Part shown: positions 34,109 through 43,944 of the stretch, piece by piece | Layout: every line of letters begins with the position of its first letter | Numbering within the stretch: position 1 is the first letter of the stretch | Notes under the pieces: generated by a model | Told to the model about the DNA's origin: nothing | The model's input: the letters and a program-made list of their open reading frames with translations, nothing else | Database searches by the model: none | Source: Bacteroidia bacterium | Lineage (GTDB): Bacteria; Bacteroidota; Bacteroidia; Cytophagales; Cyclobacteriaceae | NCBI GenBank assembly: GCA_030426345.1 | Contig: JAUHYU010000009.1 | Location: forward strand, 1 to 64,000 | DNA length: 64,000 bases | Direction of reading: 5' to 3' | Position numbers and translations under genes: made by a program

Positions 34109-34774
34109 TTATATATCGAGGAAATTTAATAGGTTGTCCAGCCTTTCCCGTTCTGTTTCTTTGGTGCTGCTTTCATGGAATTTTGCTGCTATTTTATAGT
34201 TAAATCTTTCCAAAGTGGCAACAACGGTAGTCAGGTCTTCTTTGTTGATCTTGAGCGTGAGGTATATAAAATTTGGGTCGCCAGGCGACTGACTCAGAAA
34301 TGCCCCTAATATCTTAGCATCATCTGATTCTATCAAACGGCTAATTTCTGACATAGAATAATCCATATATCTCATTTCCAAAACAAGAATTCCGCCTTGG
34401 CCCTGCACGGCAAGAGTGCTGGCAAAAGCTTTCAAGGTATCTTCATTTCTGGAAACACCCAGATATTCTCCGTCATGGTTGACAATTGCTACTAATTCAG
34501 AATCACATTCCTTTGCTACTCTGATCAGATCCAATAGATGCTGGTCTTCATTAACATAGCACTGTTCAGCAATGAGCTTGAGGTCCCCAATTTTTCGGTC
34601 TAGATTATTTCCATCAAGAATTATGTCCTCGGTAACCAAACCCTTAAAGGCCTTTTTGTCGATGACCGGAAGCTGATTGGTCTTGAGCTCCTCCATCCAG
34701 ATTATAGCCTTTTCAGCTGCATCGGTGTACTTCAGCGCAGGGATCATCTGATTTATAAGTTCTTCAGCAATCAT
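34109..34774 (-). CDS. CBS domain-containing protein
   Basis: The 221 residues start with MIAEELINQMIPALKYTDAA and contain a CBS pair (residues about 1-140: WMEELKTNQLPVIDKKAFKGLVTEDI and LLDLIRVAKECDSELVAIVNHDGEYLGVVSR-like segments). An ACT-like C-terminal half with FIYLTLKINKEDLTTVVATLERF follows. CBS pairs bind adenosyl nucleotides, so an energy- or NAD-sensing role beside nadK is plausible but unproven. The ATG overlaps the stop codon of the hydrolase gene. A loose motif copy lies at 34171-34196. Confidence 0.82.
   Translation of the reverse strand: MIAEELINQMIPALKYTDAAEKAIIWMEELKTNQLPVIDKKAFKGLVTEDIILDGNNLDRKIGDLKLIAEQCYVNEDQHLLDLIRVAKECDSELVAIVNHDGEYLGVSRNEDTLKAFASTLAVQGQGGILVLEMRYMDYSMSEISRLIESDDAKILGAFLSQSPGDPNFIYLTLKINKEDLTTVVATLERFNYKIAAKFHESSTKETERERLDNLLNFLDI
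34171..34196 (+). repeat. Loose dispersed motif copy inside the CBS gene
   Basis: CATGGAATTTTGCTGCTATT has exact CATGG-N9-GC spacing and a T tract. Confidence 0.4.
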
Positions 34775-35538
34775 GTTTCTATTTTTTCAGGTACTAAAAA
34801 GTCCCATAATATTTCATTGAACTTTTCCGGTTGCTCCATCATCGGCGCATGACAACATTTGTCAATGAATCTCAATGTCGAATTTGGGATCAACCTGTTA
34901 AAATCGTGAGCCACCAATGGTGGCGTAATCGTATCGTTCAATCCCCATATCAACAAAGTTGGCACCTCAATGTTTGAAATTTCATTGGCCATATTATGGC
35001 GTTGTGCTGATTTAGCGATGGCGACAATGTTTAAACATTTAGCAATGCTCTTGGTGGTTTCAAATATTTCCCTGATGTATTCTTCGGTGATACTCTTAGG
35101 ATCGTAAAATGTATATTCTGCACGCTCCTTGATATATTCGTAACTTCCGCGTTTTGGATATGAGCCTCCCATGGCATTTTCAAACAGACCGGAACTTCCA
35201 GTCAATATCATTTTACTAACGGTTTCCTGACGTCTCAGCGTATAAATCAAAGCGACGTGACCTCCCAAGGAATTACCCATAAGGGTCATATTGTCGAGTT
35301 TCATCAGGTCAACAAATCCTTCCAAATGATCGACCAATGCATCCAGGCCGATCTTCCTAAACGGTAGATCATAAATGGGCAACATCGGGATAATGATCTT
35401 GAAATGATCCCTGAAATTGTTGATTACATCATCCCAATTGCTCAAAGCACCAAATAATCCATGAAGCAACACCAGATTTGGCCCGGAGCCTTCTTCGATG
35501 TATTTATACTTCCCAACTTCCTTTAATTCAAATGGCAT
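34771..35538 (-). CDS. Alpha/beta-fold hydrolase
   Basis: The 255-residue protein shows the alpha/beta hydrolase plan: LVLLHGLFGALSNWDDVI (oxyanion region), nucleophile elbow MGNSLGGHVALIYTL, acid residue in PTLLIWGLNDTITPP and catalytic His in CHAPMMEQPEKF. Similar Bacteroidetes proteins are grouped with MenH/BioH-like esterases. The substrate is unknown. Its end overlaps the CBS gene by four bases, so the two genes are translationally coupled. Confidence 0.87.
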   Translation of the reverse strand: MPFELKEVGKYKYIEEGSGPNLVLLHGLFGALSNWDDVINNFRDHFKIIIPMLPIYDLPFRKIGLDALVDHLEGFVDLMKLDNMTLMGNSLGGHVALIYTLRRQETVSKMILTGSSGLFENAMGGSYPKRGSYEYIKERAEYTFYDPKSITEEYIREIFETTKSIAKCLNIVAIAKSAQRHNMANEISNIEVPTLLIWGLNDTITPPLVAHDFNRLIPNSTLRFIDKCCHAPMMEQPEKFNEILWDFLVPEKIET

Positions 35539-35592
35539 AATATTAGATAATCAAACGTTTTGATTGAAAAGTAAACTTTATTTATTAATAAT

Positions 35593-36162
35593 TCAATTGG
35601 ATAAGGAATTTATATTTTTCCAATTTCTTAATATTTCTAGCCCATATTCCGTAAGGAGCGCCTCGGGATGAAACTGCAAACCATAAATTGGAAGTGTTTT
35701 ATGCTTCATCGCCATGACCTCTCCTTCATCCGTTTTTGCCAAAACCTCCAAATCGCCTGGCAGGTTTTCGCAGATTAGTGAATGATACCTGACTACTTGC
35801 GTGTTTGTGGGAATGCCATCAAAAATCTTGTCGCCCAAGTGGATTATATTTGATGTTTTCCCGTGCATGGGTTTATGGGATTTTACCACATTTCCACTAA
35901 AAAATTTTCCAATAGCCTGATGGCCAAGGCATATCCCCAATACTGGTATTTTATCATGATAAAAGCCTAAAATTTCCATGAGATTACCAGCATTTTCTGG
36001 CACGCCTGGACCGGGTGAAAAAACTACTGCTTTATACTTCTCGGATTGCAATTCATGAAGCGGGGTATTATTTCTACACACTTTTACTTCTAAATCTAAT
36101 TGATGGAAATAATCAACCAGGTTGTAAGTGAAAGAATCGAAATTATCGACAAGTAAGATCAA
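35593..36162 (-). CDS. pabA: Anthranilate/aminodeoxychorismate synthase component II (glutamine amidotransferase)
   Basis: Class I glutamine amidotransferase subunit that supplies ammonia for anthranilate or 4-amino-4-deoxychorismate synthesis. The 189 residues have DNFDSFTYNLVDYFHQL, FSPGPGVPENAG, the catalytic Cys motif GICLGHQAIGKFF, and the His/Glu pair in GLQFHPEALLTEYG. PabA and TrpG cannot be separated by sequence alone. No component I gene is adjacent. It overlaps cvpA by ATGA. A good motif copy is at 35959-35982. Confidence 0.92.
   Translation of the reverse strand: MILLVDNFDSFTYNLVDYFHQLDLEVKVCRNNTPLHELQSEKYKAVVFSPGPGVPENAGNLMEILGFYHDKIPVLGICLGHQAIGKFFSGNVVKSHKPMHGKTSNIIHLGDKIFDGIPTNTQVVRYHSLICENLPGDLEVLAKTDEGEVMAMKHKTLPIYGLQFHPEALLTEYGLEILRNWKNINSLSN
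35959..35982 (-). repeat. Dispersed motif copy inside pabA/trpG
   Basis: AAAGCCTAAAATTTCCATGA is a close reverse copy with exact spacing. Confidence 0.5.
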
Positions 36163-36692
36163 GAAGTGAAGCTATCAAATAATTCTTCCAATGTTTTCAT
36201 GAAATCCTTGAAGGACGGAAAAATTGCGGATACAAAATCACTTGCTTGGCCTGCAAATCCAGAAACCACAGGTAGTATGCTGGAGTTTTTTGTGAAACTC
36301 TCGGGAAGATTAAAATTCAGGCTCGTCATTACCCAAAGCAAAATACTCAATGCGAGTGCCCCTTTTGCAATCCCGATGAGTGCCCCGCCGAGGTTATCAA
36401 CCAAACCAAATGGAGTTAGATGAATTACGCTTTTGATAAATTTACCCAAGAGATTTACCAACATCAGAATCAAAACAAAAACAGCGAGAAACGCTACAAA
36501 AGGCAAGAAATTGCCAAATCCATCGTACATTTTTGACAGAAAATCCATACCGACATGTAGCAATTTAAACCCCCCAACGATGGCCAAGGCAAATGCCACA
36601 ATCCCGATCAACTCTAGAATCAGGCCTTTCTTATAACCACTATATGCCCCTATCAACAGTATTACCGATATGGCAATGTCCGCCGTACTCAC
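36159..36692 (-). CDS. CvpA family membrane protein
   Basis: The 177 residues carry four hydrophobic helices (AISVILLIGAYSGYKKGLILELIG, then FLPFVAFLAVFVLILMLVNLLGKF and others) with the CvpA N-terminal pattern. The family is linked to colicin V production and envelope stress, but its mechanism is unknown. The start lies a few bases after the yqeY stop codon and the end overlaps pabA by four bases. Confidence 0.85.
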   Translation of the reverse strand: MSTADIAISVILLIGAYSGYKKGLILELIGIVAFALAIVGGFKLLHVGMDFLSKMYDGFGNFLPFVAFLAVFVLILMLVNLLGKFIKSVIHLTPFGLVDNLGGALIGIAKGALALSILLWVMTSLNFNLPESFTKNSSILPVVSGFAGQASDFVSAIFPSFKDFMKTLEELFDSFTS

Positions 36693-36696
36693 TTTG

Positions 36697-37146
36697 CTAA
36701 GATAAAAGTTGCTTGACGACTTGAGAAATCATTTTTCCATCGGCCTTTCCGGCCAATTCTTTAGATGCCATCCCCATTACTTTGCCCATGTCTTTCATGG
36801 AATTTGCACTCACTTTAGCAATTATTTCACTCACTTTGCTTGCAAGCTCCTCTTCAGACAATTGTTCCGGTAAGTACCTTTTGATCACGTCTAGTTCTGA
36901 TTGCTCTGTTTCTGCTAAGTCAGAGCGGTTTTGTTGGGTATAAAGCGCAATGCTGTCTGTGCGTTGTTTTGCAGCTTTTTGTAAAATTTTCATCTCTGCA
37001 TCAGCACCAATTCCTTCGCCTGCACCCTTTTCAGTTTGTGCCAACAAGATCATAGATTTGATAGCACGAAGTGCTCGTAAATCATCTTTGTTCTTTTCGA
37101 GCATCGCCTTTTTTATATCGGCGTCGATTTGTTCTTTTAAACTCAT
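36697..37146 (-). CDS. yqeY: GatB/YqeY domain-containing protein
   Basis: The 149-residue helical protein begins MSLKEQIDADIKKAMLEKNKDDLRALR and contains the conserved RYLPEQLSEEELASKV and MKDMGKVMGMASKELAGKADGKMIS. This C-terminal GatB-like domain is thought to bind tRNA, and a stand-alone function is not settled. It is the first gene of the minus-strand series and has an exact -7 box upstream. Confidence 0.93.
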   Translation of the reverse strand: MSLKEQIDADIKKAMLEKNKDDLRALRAIKSMILLAQTEKGAGEGIGADAEMKILQKAAKQRTDSIALYTQQNRSDLAETEQSELDVIKRYLPEQLSEEELASKVSEIIAKVSANSMKDMGKVMGMASKELAGKADGKMISQVVKQLLS

Positions 37147-37168
37147 AATTAATATACTTATCTTGCTG

Positions 37169-37176
37169 CAAAGTTA
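37169..37176 (-). promoter_or_regulatory. -7 box for the yqeY-cvpA-pabA gene series
   Basis: The minus strand reads TAACTTTG, an exact TAnnTTTG match 23 bp before the yqeY ATG. No clear -33 box is seen in the short gap to pdxJ. Confidence 0.45.
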
Positions 37177-37195
37177 TTGATTTTCCATTAAAGGT

Positions 37196-37915
37196 ATGAC
37201 GAAGCTTAGTGTAAATATAAATAAGATTGCAACTCTCCGCAATGCGCGAGGAGGCAAAATGCCCAATGTAGTACAGGTGGCCATGGATTGTGAGGCATTT
37301 GGGGCTGAGGGAATTACTGTGCACCCCAGACCTGACGAAAGACACATCACCTATAATGATGTTTTGGATTTGAAGCAAGTCGTAACTACCGAGTTTAACA
37401 TTGAAGGATATCCGGACAAACGCTATATGGATTTGGTGAAGAAAGTAAAGCCGCACCAAGCTACTCTGGTACCAGATCCTCCTGATGCTATCACCTCCAA
37501 TGCAGGATGGGATACAGTAGCTAATGCAGATTTGCTGAAAGATGTTATCCTACAATTAAAAAATGAAGGGATCAGAACATCCATATTTGTAGCTCCAGAT
37601 CTTAAAATCATCGAAGCGGCTAAATCCAATGGTACAGACCGAATAGAATTATACACTGAGCCGTATGCAGCCAGCTACGCGACAGATAAAGCATCTGCAA
37701 TACATTGTTTTATAACTGCAGCCAATAAGGCCAAAGAATTGGGCATAGGAATAAATGCTGGCCATGATCTAAGCCTTGAAAATTTGCGGTACTTAAAGGA
37801 ATGTATTCCGTTTTTGGATGAAGTCTCTATTGGGCATGCGCTTATTTGTGATGCACTTTATTATGGGTTAGAGAATACTATTCAGATGTACAAAAGAAAA
37901 CTAATATTGAATTAA
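37196..37915 (+). CDS. pdxJ: Pyridoxine 5'-phosphate synthase
   Basis: Condenses 1-deoxyxylulose 5-phosphate with 3-amino-2-oxopropyl phosphate in vitamin B6 synthesis. The 239-residue TIM barrel starts [20 protein letters not shown] and contains [13 protein letters not shown] (active-site His/Arg), [22 protein letters not shown], and [14 protein letters not shown]. All are family hallmarks. It is divergent from yqeY and 6 bp upstream of yicC. A strong motif copy lies at 37281-37302. Confidence 0.97.
   Translation: MTKLSVNINKIATLRNARGGKMPNVVQVAMDCEAFGAEGITVHPRPDERHITYNDVLDLKQVVTTEFNIEGYPDKRYMDLVKKVKPHQATLVPDPPDAITSNAGWDTVANADLLKDVILQLKNEGIRTSIFVAPDLKIIEAAKSNGTDRIELYTEPYAASYATDKASAIHCFITAANKAKELGIGINAGHDLSLENLRYLKECIPFLDEVSIGHALICDALYYGLENTIQMYKRKLILN
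37281..37302 (+). repeat. Dispersed motif copy inside pdxJ
   Basis: CATGGATTGTGAGGCATTTG differs from the consensus at few positions. It encodes AMDCEAFG. Confidence 0.45.
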
Positions 37916-37921
37916 TATTTT

Positions 37922-38800
37922 ATGAATAAATCAATGACCGGATACGGGCAGGCCCGTTTTGAAGATGACCAATACGCCATCAGTGTAGAAATAAAAACCC
38001 TCAACTCTAAATTTTTGGATGTCAATATCCGATTGCCAAAGGCCTTTAATGATAAGGAAATTCCATTGCGCAATTTGATAAGCGAAAAGTTGGAACGCGG
38101 TAAAGTGGGCTTGACTTTTGAATTTTTGAACAAAAGCAATACGGTTTCGAAGGTAAAGATCAATGAAGCTCTGTTTCGTGAATATTACGATAAACTGCTA
38201 GTACTTTCTGATGGCGTTAATTCTAACAGCAGCGATGTATTTAAAATGGCTATTCAGTTCCCGGAGGTTATCATCAATCAAGAAGATGATTCTGATAGGG
38301 TAAAAGACTGGGAGATCCTATTGTCGGTAATTTCAGAGGCTTTGGATAATTGCAACGAATTCCGATCTATGGAGGGTGAAATACTCTCAACAAATATTCA
38401 AAGCTATATCGAATCTATACAAAATAACCTAAATGAAGTATTGGAATTAGACCCATTGAGGGTTGAACGCATTCGATCCCGCATCAATGGTAATCTCGAT
38501 GAATTTGTGCAGCGCGAAGAAATTGATATAAATAGGTTGGAGCAAGAGTTGATCTATTATATAGAAAAACTCGATATCAGTGAAGAAAAGGTACGGCTGG
38601 CCAGCCACCTTGACTATTTTTTAGAGATACTAAACGGTCCAAAATCCATGGGAAAAAAACTGAATTTTATTGCTCAAGAAATTGGCCGCGAAATAAATAC
38701 TATTGGCTCCAAGGCTAACGATGCAGCTATGCAGAAGTTAGTTGTAAATATGAAAGAGGAACTGGAAAAGATCAAAGAACAACTGCTCAATATCCTATAA
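37922..38800 (+). CDS. yicC: YicC/YloC family endoribonuclease
   Basis: The 292-residue protein starts MNKSMTGYGQARFED and has the family blocks EIKTLNSKFLDVNIRLP and, at the C-terminus, LNFIAQEIGREINTIGSKANDAAMQKLVVNMKEELEKIKEQ. YicC proteins have been described as ribonucleases acting on small RNAs. In Bacteroidetes it often precedes gmk, but here the gene is followed by a terminator and the SusD gene. A loose motif copy lies near 38631-38651. Confidence 0.92.
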   Translation: MNKSMTGYGQARFEDDQYAISVEIKTLNSKFLDVNIRLPKAFNDKEIPLRNLISEKLERGKVGLTFEFLNKSNTVSKVKINEALFREYYDKLLVLSDGVNSNSSDVFKMAIQFPEVIINQEDDSDRVKDWEILLSVISEALDNCNEFRSMEGEILSTNIQSYIESIQNNLNEVLELDPLRVERIRSRINGNLDEFVQREEIDINRLEQELIYYIEKLDISEEKVRLASHLDYFLEILNGPKSMGKKLNFIAQEIGREINTIGSKANDAAMQKLVVNMKEELEKIKEQLLNIL

Positions 38801-38801
38801 C

Positions 38802-38844
38802 AAAAAAACCTCTCCGCACAAGATTTTAATCCTGCGCGGAGAGG
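38802..38844 (-). terminator. Rho-independent terminator of the SusC/SusD locus
   Basis: An inverted repeat with CCTCTCCGC and GCGGAGAGG outer arms lies between yicC and the SusD gene. On the minus strand it is followed by seven T residues, so it ends the SusC-SusD transcript. Confidence 0.8.
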
Positions 38845-38867
38845 CCTTGAATCAAACCAAATATTAA

Positions 38868-40553
38868 TTAATAGGAGTCATTCTGAACCAAGTAACCTTC
38901 TAGAATAGAAGCTCCATCAACAGCAGACTGTGGAATTGGGAACAAACGTTTCTTGGGATCAGCATTTGTTTTCGCTGTATAGGGATCTTCATATTTTCCA
39001 AAACGAATCATATCAGTACGTCTTTGAAATTCCCAATAGAATTCAAATCCACGCTCACGATATAAGATATCAAGATCCATAGAAGCCAAGGCAGGTGCCG
39101 TATGTCTAGCAGTTCTTGATGCTCTCACTAAATTTACATCAGCTAGAGCACTAGCAGCATCACCTTTGCGCAATTGCGCCTCTGCACGCATCAAAAACAT
39201 ATCTGCATAACGAAGTACAATCAAATCTGCTTGCCCTCCATTTCTACCTGAACTTGATTCTTTACTAAATTCATATTTCTCTACTCTATATCCAGCACTA
39301 TGAGAGCTATTAGTGGTAAAATCAACTTCTAGGGTATGGTCAACAGGTGCACCCACGTCAGATCTACGATTGGTAACCAGATCTACTACATATTTATCAC
39401 CTTCACATCTCTCAAATGGATCTCCACCTTGGTCATGCTGTAGGCCATACAACAACCCTCTATAAATACCCCTGTCAATTTCAAAATCTTCAGCACTCAC
39501 ACATCCGGGTTCATTGATTAAATTATCTTTATGGAATCGAGGATCAGCATCTGCAGGATCTACTCCAGGATTTGCATCTACCCATGTTTGATAAAAATCA
39601 GGGGTAATAGCGGGACCATCAGTACCGTTGGCACTAGGAAATTCTGGAAGCGGATAAAAATCCCCCGACATGGAGAAATAAGCCATCCGATTGTGACCAC
39701 CCAAATCAGCACGTTGATCAATAGCAAATATCAATTCTTTATTTGTATGGTTTTCATCATCAAATATTTCAAAATATTCAGCTGAAAGTGCGTGTTCTCC
39801 AGAACTAATTACTTTGTTGGTATATTCAATAACCGCATCCATATCAGCCGTGCTAAAGTCAGGTGTTCCGTAAGGATCCCTATAAACAGCAGCATTCAAA
39901 TAAATTCTAGCCAATAGTGCCTGAACACCTGTTTTGGTCATTCTTCCCGGACCAACCTGAGTTACTGTAGCAACGCTTCCTTCCACATCTGTCAATTCAC
40001 TTATTAAATAATCAACTGCATCACTTCCTCTAAGTATTACAGATTGATCTTCAATTCTATCTTTGACAAACACCAAACCAAATGCATCGAGCAATATATG
40101 GTTGTAAAGGGCTCTCATTGCTCTTGACTCTGCTAAATAGATAGCAGATTGAGGATCAGATTCTGCCAAAATTTCTAATACAGAAATTGCACTAACTGCT
40201 GCGGCTATATGTTTTGTGACTCCATTCCAAACATCGCTCATGATGGCATTACCTGGGGTAGGAACATGTAAATATAAATCGGAAAATTTACCACCATCAC
40301 CCCAGTCAGTACCACCTCTATAAGGCAATATGGCTTCATCAGTAGAAATTTCCTGCATGGCAAAATATTTCGTATGTCTCCAAATATCATCCTGCGCTTG
40401 TGCATACACAGGGGCTAATGCAGCCACCGCTTCATCAATTCCTTCGGTACTTGGAGTCAAAGATTCATCCAAAATATTCTCTTCAAGATCTGTACAGTTC
40501 CAAGTTAATAGTAAGCTGCTTAGCAACAATACCATTGTTATCTTGTTTTTCAT
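38868..40553 (-). CDS. SusD/RagB family nutrient-binding outer-membrane lipoprotein
   Basis: Surface lipoprotein that binds a glycan or peptide ligand over its SusC channel. The 561 residues begin with a lipoprotein signal (ITMVLLLSSLLLTWNC, Cys20), then the TPR-like SusD N-terminal region (AESRAMRALYNHILLDAFGLVFV) and the C-terminal RagB segment LIVLRYADMFLMRAEAQLRKGDA with ERGFEFYWEFQRRTDMIRFG. Both SusD hallmarks are intact. It is 18 bp after the SusC gene. The ligand is unknown. Confidence 0.93.
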   Translation of the reverse strand: MKNKITMVLLLSSLLLTWNCTDLEENILDESLTPSTEGIDEAVAALAPVYAQAQDDIWRHTKYFAMQEISTDEAILPYRGGTDWGDGGKFSDLYLHVPTPGNAIMSDVWNGVTKHIAAAVSAISVLEILAESDPQSAIYLAESRAMRALYNHILLDAFGLVFVKDRIEDQSVILRGSDAVDYLISELTDVEGSVATVTQVGPGRMTKTGVQALLARIYLNAAVYRDPYGTPDFSTADMDAVIEYTNKVISSGEHALSAEYFEIFDDENHTNKELIFAIDQRADLGGHNRMAYFSMSGDFYPLPEFPSANGTDGPAITPDFYQTWVDANPGVDPADADPRFHKDNLINEPGCVSAEDFEIDRGIYRGLLYGLQHDQGGDPFERCEGDKYVVDLVTNRRSDVGAPVDHTLEVDFTTNSSHSAGYRVEKYEFSKESSSGRNGGQADLIVLRYADMFLMRAEAQLRKGDAASALADVNLVRASRTARHTAPALASMDLDILYRERGFEFYWEFQRRTDMIRFGKYEDPYTAKTNADPKKRLFPIPQSAVDGASILEGYLVQNDSY

Positions 40554-40571
40554 ATCTCTATATTTTTATTA

Positions 40572-43500
40572 TTAAAATGTAAGATTAAGGCCGAACACAA
40601 AGGTTTTGGCTTTTGGATAGGCGAATTTATCAATGCCAAAGGATTGGATTCCACCTGTTGAACTATCCGTGTTTACCTCAGGGTCATAGCCGTCATAATC
40701 TGTAATTACAAATAAATTTTGTCCGGTAAAGGTTAGTCTCAATTCTTGAAGCCAGCCTATAGGTTGCGTATTAAATGAATATCCAACTGTTAAATTATTC
40801 AAACGGAGGTAAGACCCATCTTTTAGATAACGTGTTGAAACCGCTGCGGCATTTATGATGCTCTCTTCAGGAAATTCAGTGGCTATATCCGTAGTATTAT
40901 TTGATTTACTCAATAACGTTTTGTAGAAACTACCCATGGCTGTATGGTCATAAATTTCATTCCCAGATACCCCATTAAAACTAGCATTCAAGTCAAATCT
41001 CTTAAAACTTAGGTTTGCATAAAAATTATAGGTCATGTCCGGTAAAGCACTTCCAACCACAGTTCTATCGTTTTCAGTAGATTCTCCATCACCATCGCTA
41101 TCTACAAACTTTGAAAAACCATCTTCATCAATGCCTATAAAAGTTTTCATATAAAAAGCTCCAATTGCCTCACCACTCACGAATCCGTTAATCGTGGCAT
41201 CCGTAAGTCCTTGACCTTGTGCAGATCCAGTAGTTACAATTGTAAAGGGAGAGTCTTCCACAACATTATTAATAAAAGTGGCATTTCCCCCAAACCCATA
41301 TGAAAGCCCTTCACTATTATGCTGCGAAAAATCCAGTGCTATTTCAAGTCCCTTGTTTACAATGGTCATTTCTGGAACATTTGTCCAATAAGTTGGAGCA
41401 ACAGAAATAGGATCTACAGGTACTACCTCTAATAAAATGTTATCTGATACTTTATGGAAATAATCTATCGTACCCGTTAAACTGCCATCAAAAAAACCAA
41501 AGTCAACCCCAATATTAGATTGTGTGGATACTTCCCATTGGATATCTGGATTGGCAAATCGAGTATATACAGACCCTACTGGATAGGGACCATTTTGATC
41601 AATAGGATAACTAACACCACTGGATGTACTCACCGTAAAAGATTCTTTTGTGATTTTGTTTGGAATTTCTTGATTTCCAGTTTTTCCCCAACCTGCTCGA
41701 AGTTTCAGATCACTAAAAAGAGATCCATCCATAAATGACTCTTCTGATATTCTCCATCCTGCAGCAAATGATGGAAATGTTCCATATCTATTGTTTTCGC
41801 CAAATTTAGAAGAACCATCAGCTCTTATTGTAGCTGTTAATAAGTACCTGTCTTTATAACTCCAATTGGCCCTACCAAAGAATGATTGTAGTTCGTTTTC
41901 CCAAGCGCTTCCCGTAGGCTGATTATTATCACTAATAGTAAGTTCTCCACCCAACCCTGGGTTGTATCGAGGTTCAATTCCTGTATCAGGAGCAAATTCA
42001 TCAATTGACCAAGAGCTACCGCGTGAAAAAGTCTTTTGATAAGAATGACCTCCTAAAACACTTAAATTGTGATCTCCTATATCAAACGTATAGGTCAAAT
42101 AGTTTTCTATCAAATTGTTTTCAAAATCTCCAAAAGATTGGGTCAAGTTACCCAAATCATTCCTATCAGTATTGGCAATAGTTTGTTGATCCTGACTGGA
42201 AGATCTGTTTTCGTGGCCGAAATTCATTTTGTACACCAGACCATCAATTATTTCAAAAGAAGGAGCTACATTGATCAAAATTCTACGGGACTCAGAAAAG
42301 TCTCCGACATATTTATTGTGGAGTAAAGGATTGTTCCAGTTTAAGGGGTTATTGATTTCTCCGTCTGCAGTATAAGCATCAAATGTAGGGTTGGTTCCAT
42401 ACCCCAAATTATTGTTTCTAGATTGTTCTGTGACAGTCGTATTTAAATTATAGTCAATATTTAACCTATCATCCAATAATTTTTGAGTTATATTAATTCT
42501 GGCACTTGTTCTTTTTAAACCGGAATTATACACAATCCCTTCTTGGTCTTGCAAACCTAAGGAAGCATAATAATTCAGTTTACTAGTCCCTCCTGATAAA
42601 ACCAAATTGTGATTTTGGGTAATGGCAGTACGCGTCAATTCCTCTTGCCAGTCTGTAGATCCACCACCATCTATCAATTCATTTCCAGGAATTGCCGCCA
42701 CTTGTCGACGGAATTCGTCCGCCCCAAACACAGGTAATGCACGCGCCAGTTTAGATATCCCTAGATTGGAAGAAATAGATACTTTACCAACTCCTTCTTT
42801 TCCCTTTTTAGTAGTGATAAGAACAACTCCATTTGCACCTCTTGCACCGTAGATAGCTGTTGCAGAGGCATCTTTCAAAATATCAATCGTTTCAATATCC
42901 TCCGGATTGATAAAGTTTAATGGACTTCCCCCAGAACCCGTTCCTGCAAGTCCCAATGGAAATCCGTCCAAAACGAATAAAGGCCCTGAGCCTGCGCGAA
43001 GCGTTCCTTGCCCACGAATAACGATACGTTGGCCACTGCCAGGCTCTCCACTTGAAGAAGTGACATCAACACCCGCAGCTTTACCTTGTATTAATTGTCC
43101 TGCATTGTTTACAACTCCTTTGTTAAAGTCTTCACTGGTTACGCGCTTTACGGCACCGGTTACATCTTTTGTCTTTTGTGTACCATAACCAACAACCACA
43201 ATCTCTCCGAGTGTGGTAACATCTACGGTAAGGTTCAAGTTGATTACACTTTGGTTGCCGATGGTTACTTCTTCTTGTATAAACCCAACAGAACTAAATA
43301 CTAATACGGGATTGTCCCCAGGCACTTCCAAGGAATAATTGCCATCCAAATCCGTGACCGTACCATTACTGGTTCCTTTCACGATTACATTTACTCCTGG
43401 TAGGCCTTCAGTATCTTCTGATGATGTGACCTTTCCAGAAATAGTGCGACCTTGAATAACCACCTCAATATCGCTATTGGATTTTAGTTCCAATTGCTTG

Positions 43501-43850
43501 ACACTTATATTCAGGTTGACCTGCTTGAAATGCAGATTGGCTTTTTTTGCAACTTGAAGCAGAAGGTCTTCCACTTTTCCGTTTTTGAATTCCAGATTGA
43601 TCTTCTGATCTATATTGATTTTTTCATCACTATAGATGAAGCTGAAATCTGTTTTGCGTTCAACTGCCCTAAATATTTGTTTAAGGTTGGCGTTTTGAAG
43701 AGATAGAGAAATATCAACTTCTTTTACACTTTTTATTTGGGCGTTGCTGTCTGCCGCGAGCATAGTTCCAAAACTAACGCAAGCTGCAAACAATCCATAC
43801 ATGACATATTTTGTAGCCATTAATACTTTTTGTAGAATATTAAAATTCAT
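40572..43850 (-). CDS. SusC/RagA TonB-linked outer-membrane protein with STN signalling domain
   Basis: TonB-dependent importer of 1092 residues. After a signal sequence comes an STN domain (about residues 44-100, LSLQNANLKQIFRAVERKTDFSFIY), a carboxypeptidase-like beta-sandwich (TISGKVTSSEDTEGLPGVNVIVKGT), the plug with the SusC motif IDILKDASATAIYGARGANGVVLITTKKGK, and a 22-strand barrel ending in a hydrophobic/aromatic strand (VFGLNLTF). The STN domain means it can contact the FecR-like anti-sigma factor encoded just upstream and report ligand uptake to the ECF sigma factor. Confidence 0.95.
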   Translation of the reverse strand: MNFNILQKVLMATKYVMYGLFAACVSFGTMLAADSNAQIKSVKEVDISLSLQNANLKQIFRAVERKTDFSFIYSDEKINIDQKINLEFKNGKVEDLLLQVAKKANLHFKQVNLNISVKQLELKSNSDIEVVIQGRTISGKVTSSEDTEGLPGVNVIVKGTSNGTVTDLDGNYSLEVPGDNPVLVFSSVGFIQEEVTIGNQSVINLNLTVDVTTLGEIVVVGYGTQKTKDVTGAVKRVTSEDFNKGVVNNAGQLIQGKAAGVDVTSSSGEPGSGQRIVIRGQGTLRAGSGPLFVLDGFPLGLAGTGSGGSPLNFINPEDIETIDILKDASATAIYGARGANGVVLITTKKGKEGVGKVSISSNLGISKLARALPVFGADEFRRQVAAIPGNELIDGGGSTDWQEELTRTAITQNHNLVLSGGTSKLNYYASLGLQDQEGIVYNSGLKRTSARINITQKLLDDRLNIDYNLNTTVTEQSRNNNLGYGTNPTFDAYTADGEINNPLNWNNPLLHNKYVGDFSESRRILINVAPSFEIIDGLVYKMNFGHENRSSSQDQQTIANTDRNDLGNLTQSFGDFENNLIENYLTYTFDIGDHNLSVLGGHSYQKTFSRGSSWSIDEFAPDTGIEPRYNPGLGGELTISDNNQPTGSAWENELQSFFGRANWSYKDRYLLTATIRADGSSKFGENNRYGTFPSFAAGWRISEESFMDGSLFSDLKLRAGWGKTGNQEIPNKITKESFTVSTSSGVSYPIDQNGPYPVGSVYTRFANPDIQWEVSTQSNIGVDFGFFDGSLTGTIDYFHKVSDNILLEVVPVDPISVAPTYWTNVPEMTIVNKGLEIALDFSQHNSEGLSYGFGGNATFINNVVEDSPFTIVTTGSAQGQGLTDATINGFVSGEAIGAFYMKTFIGIDEDGFSKFVDSDGDGESTENDRTVVGSALPDMTYNFYANLSFKRFDLNASFNGVSGNEIYDHTAMGSFYKTLLSKSNNTTDIATEFPEESIINAAAVSTRYLKDGSYLRLNNLTVGYSFNTQPIGWLQELRLTFTGQNLFVITDYDGYDPEVNTDSSTGGIQSFGIDKFAYPKAKTFVFGLNLTF

Positions 43851-43944
43851 AATTTCGTTTGTTTTTAATTAAACATATTCCAAATGGAACCCTGTGATAT
43901 ATTTATGATTTTAGCGGATGATAAATATGAGGAGGATTCCGATG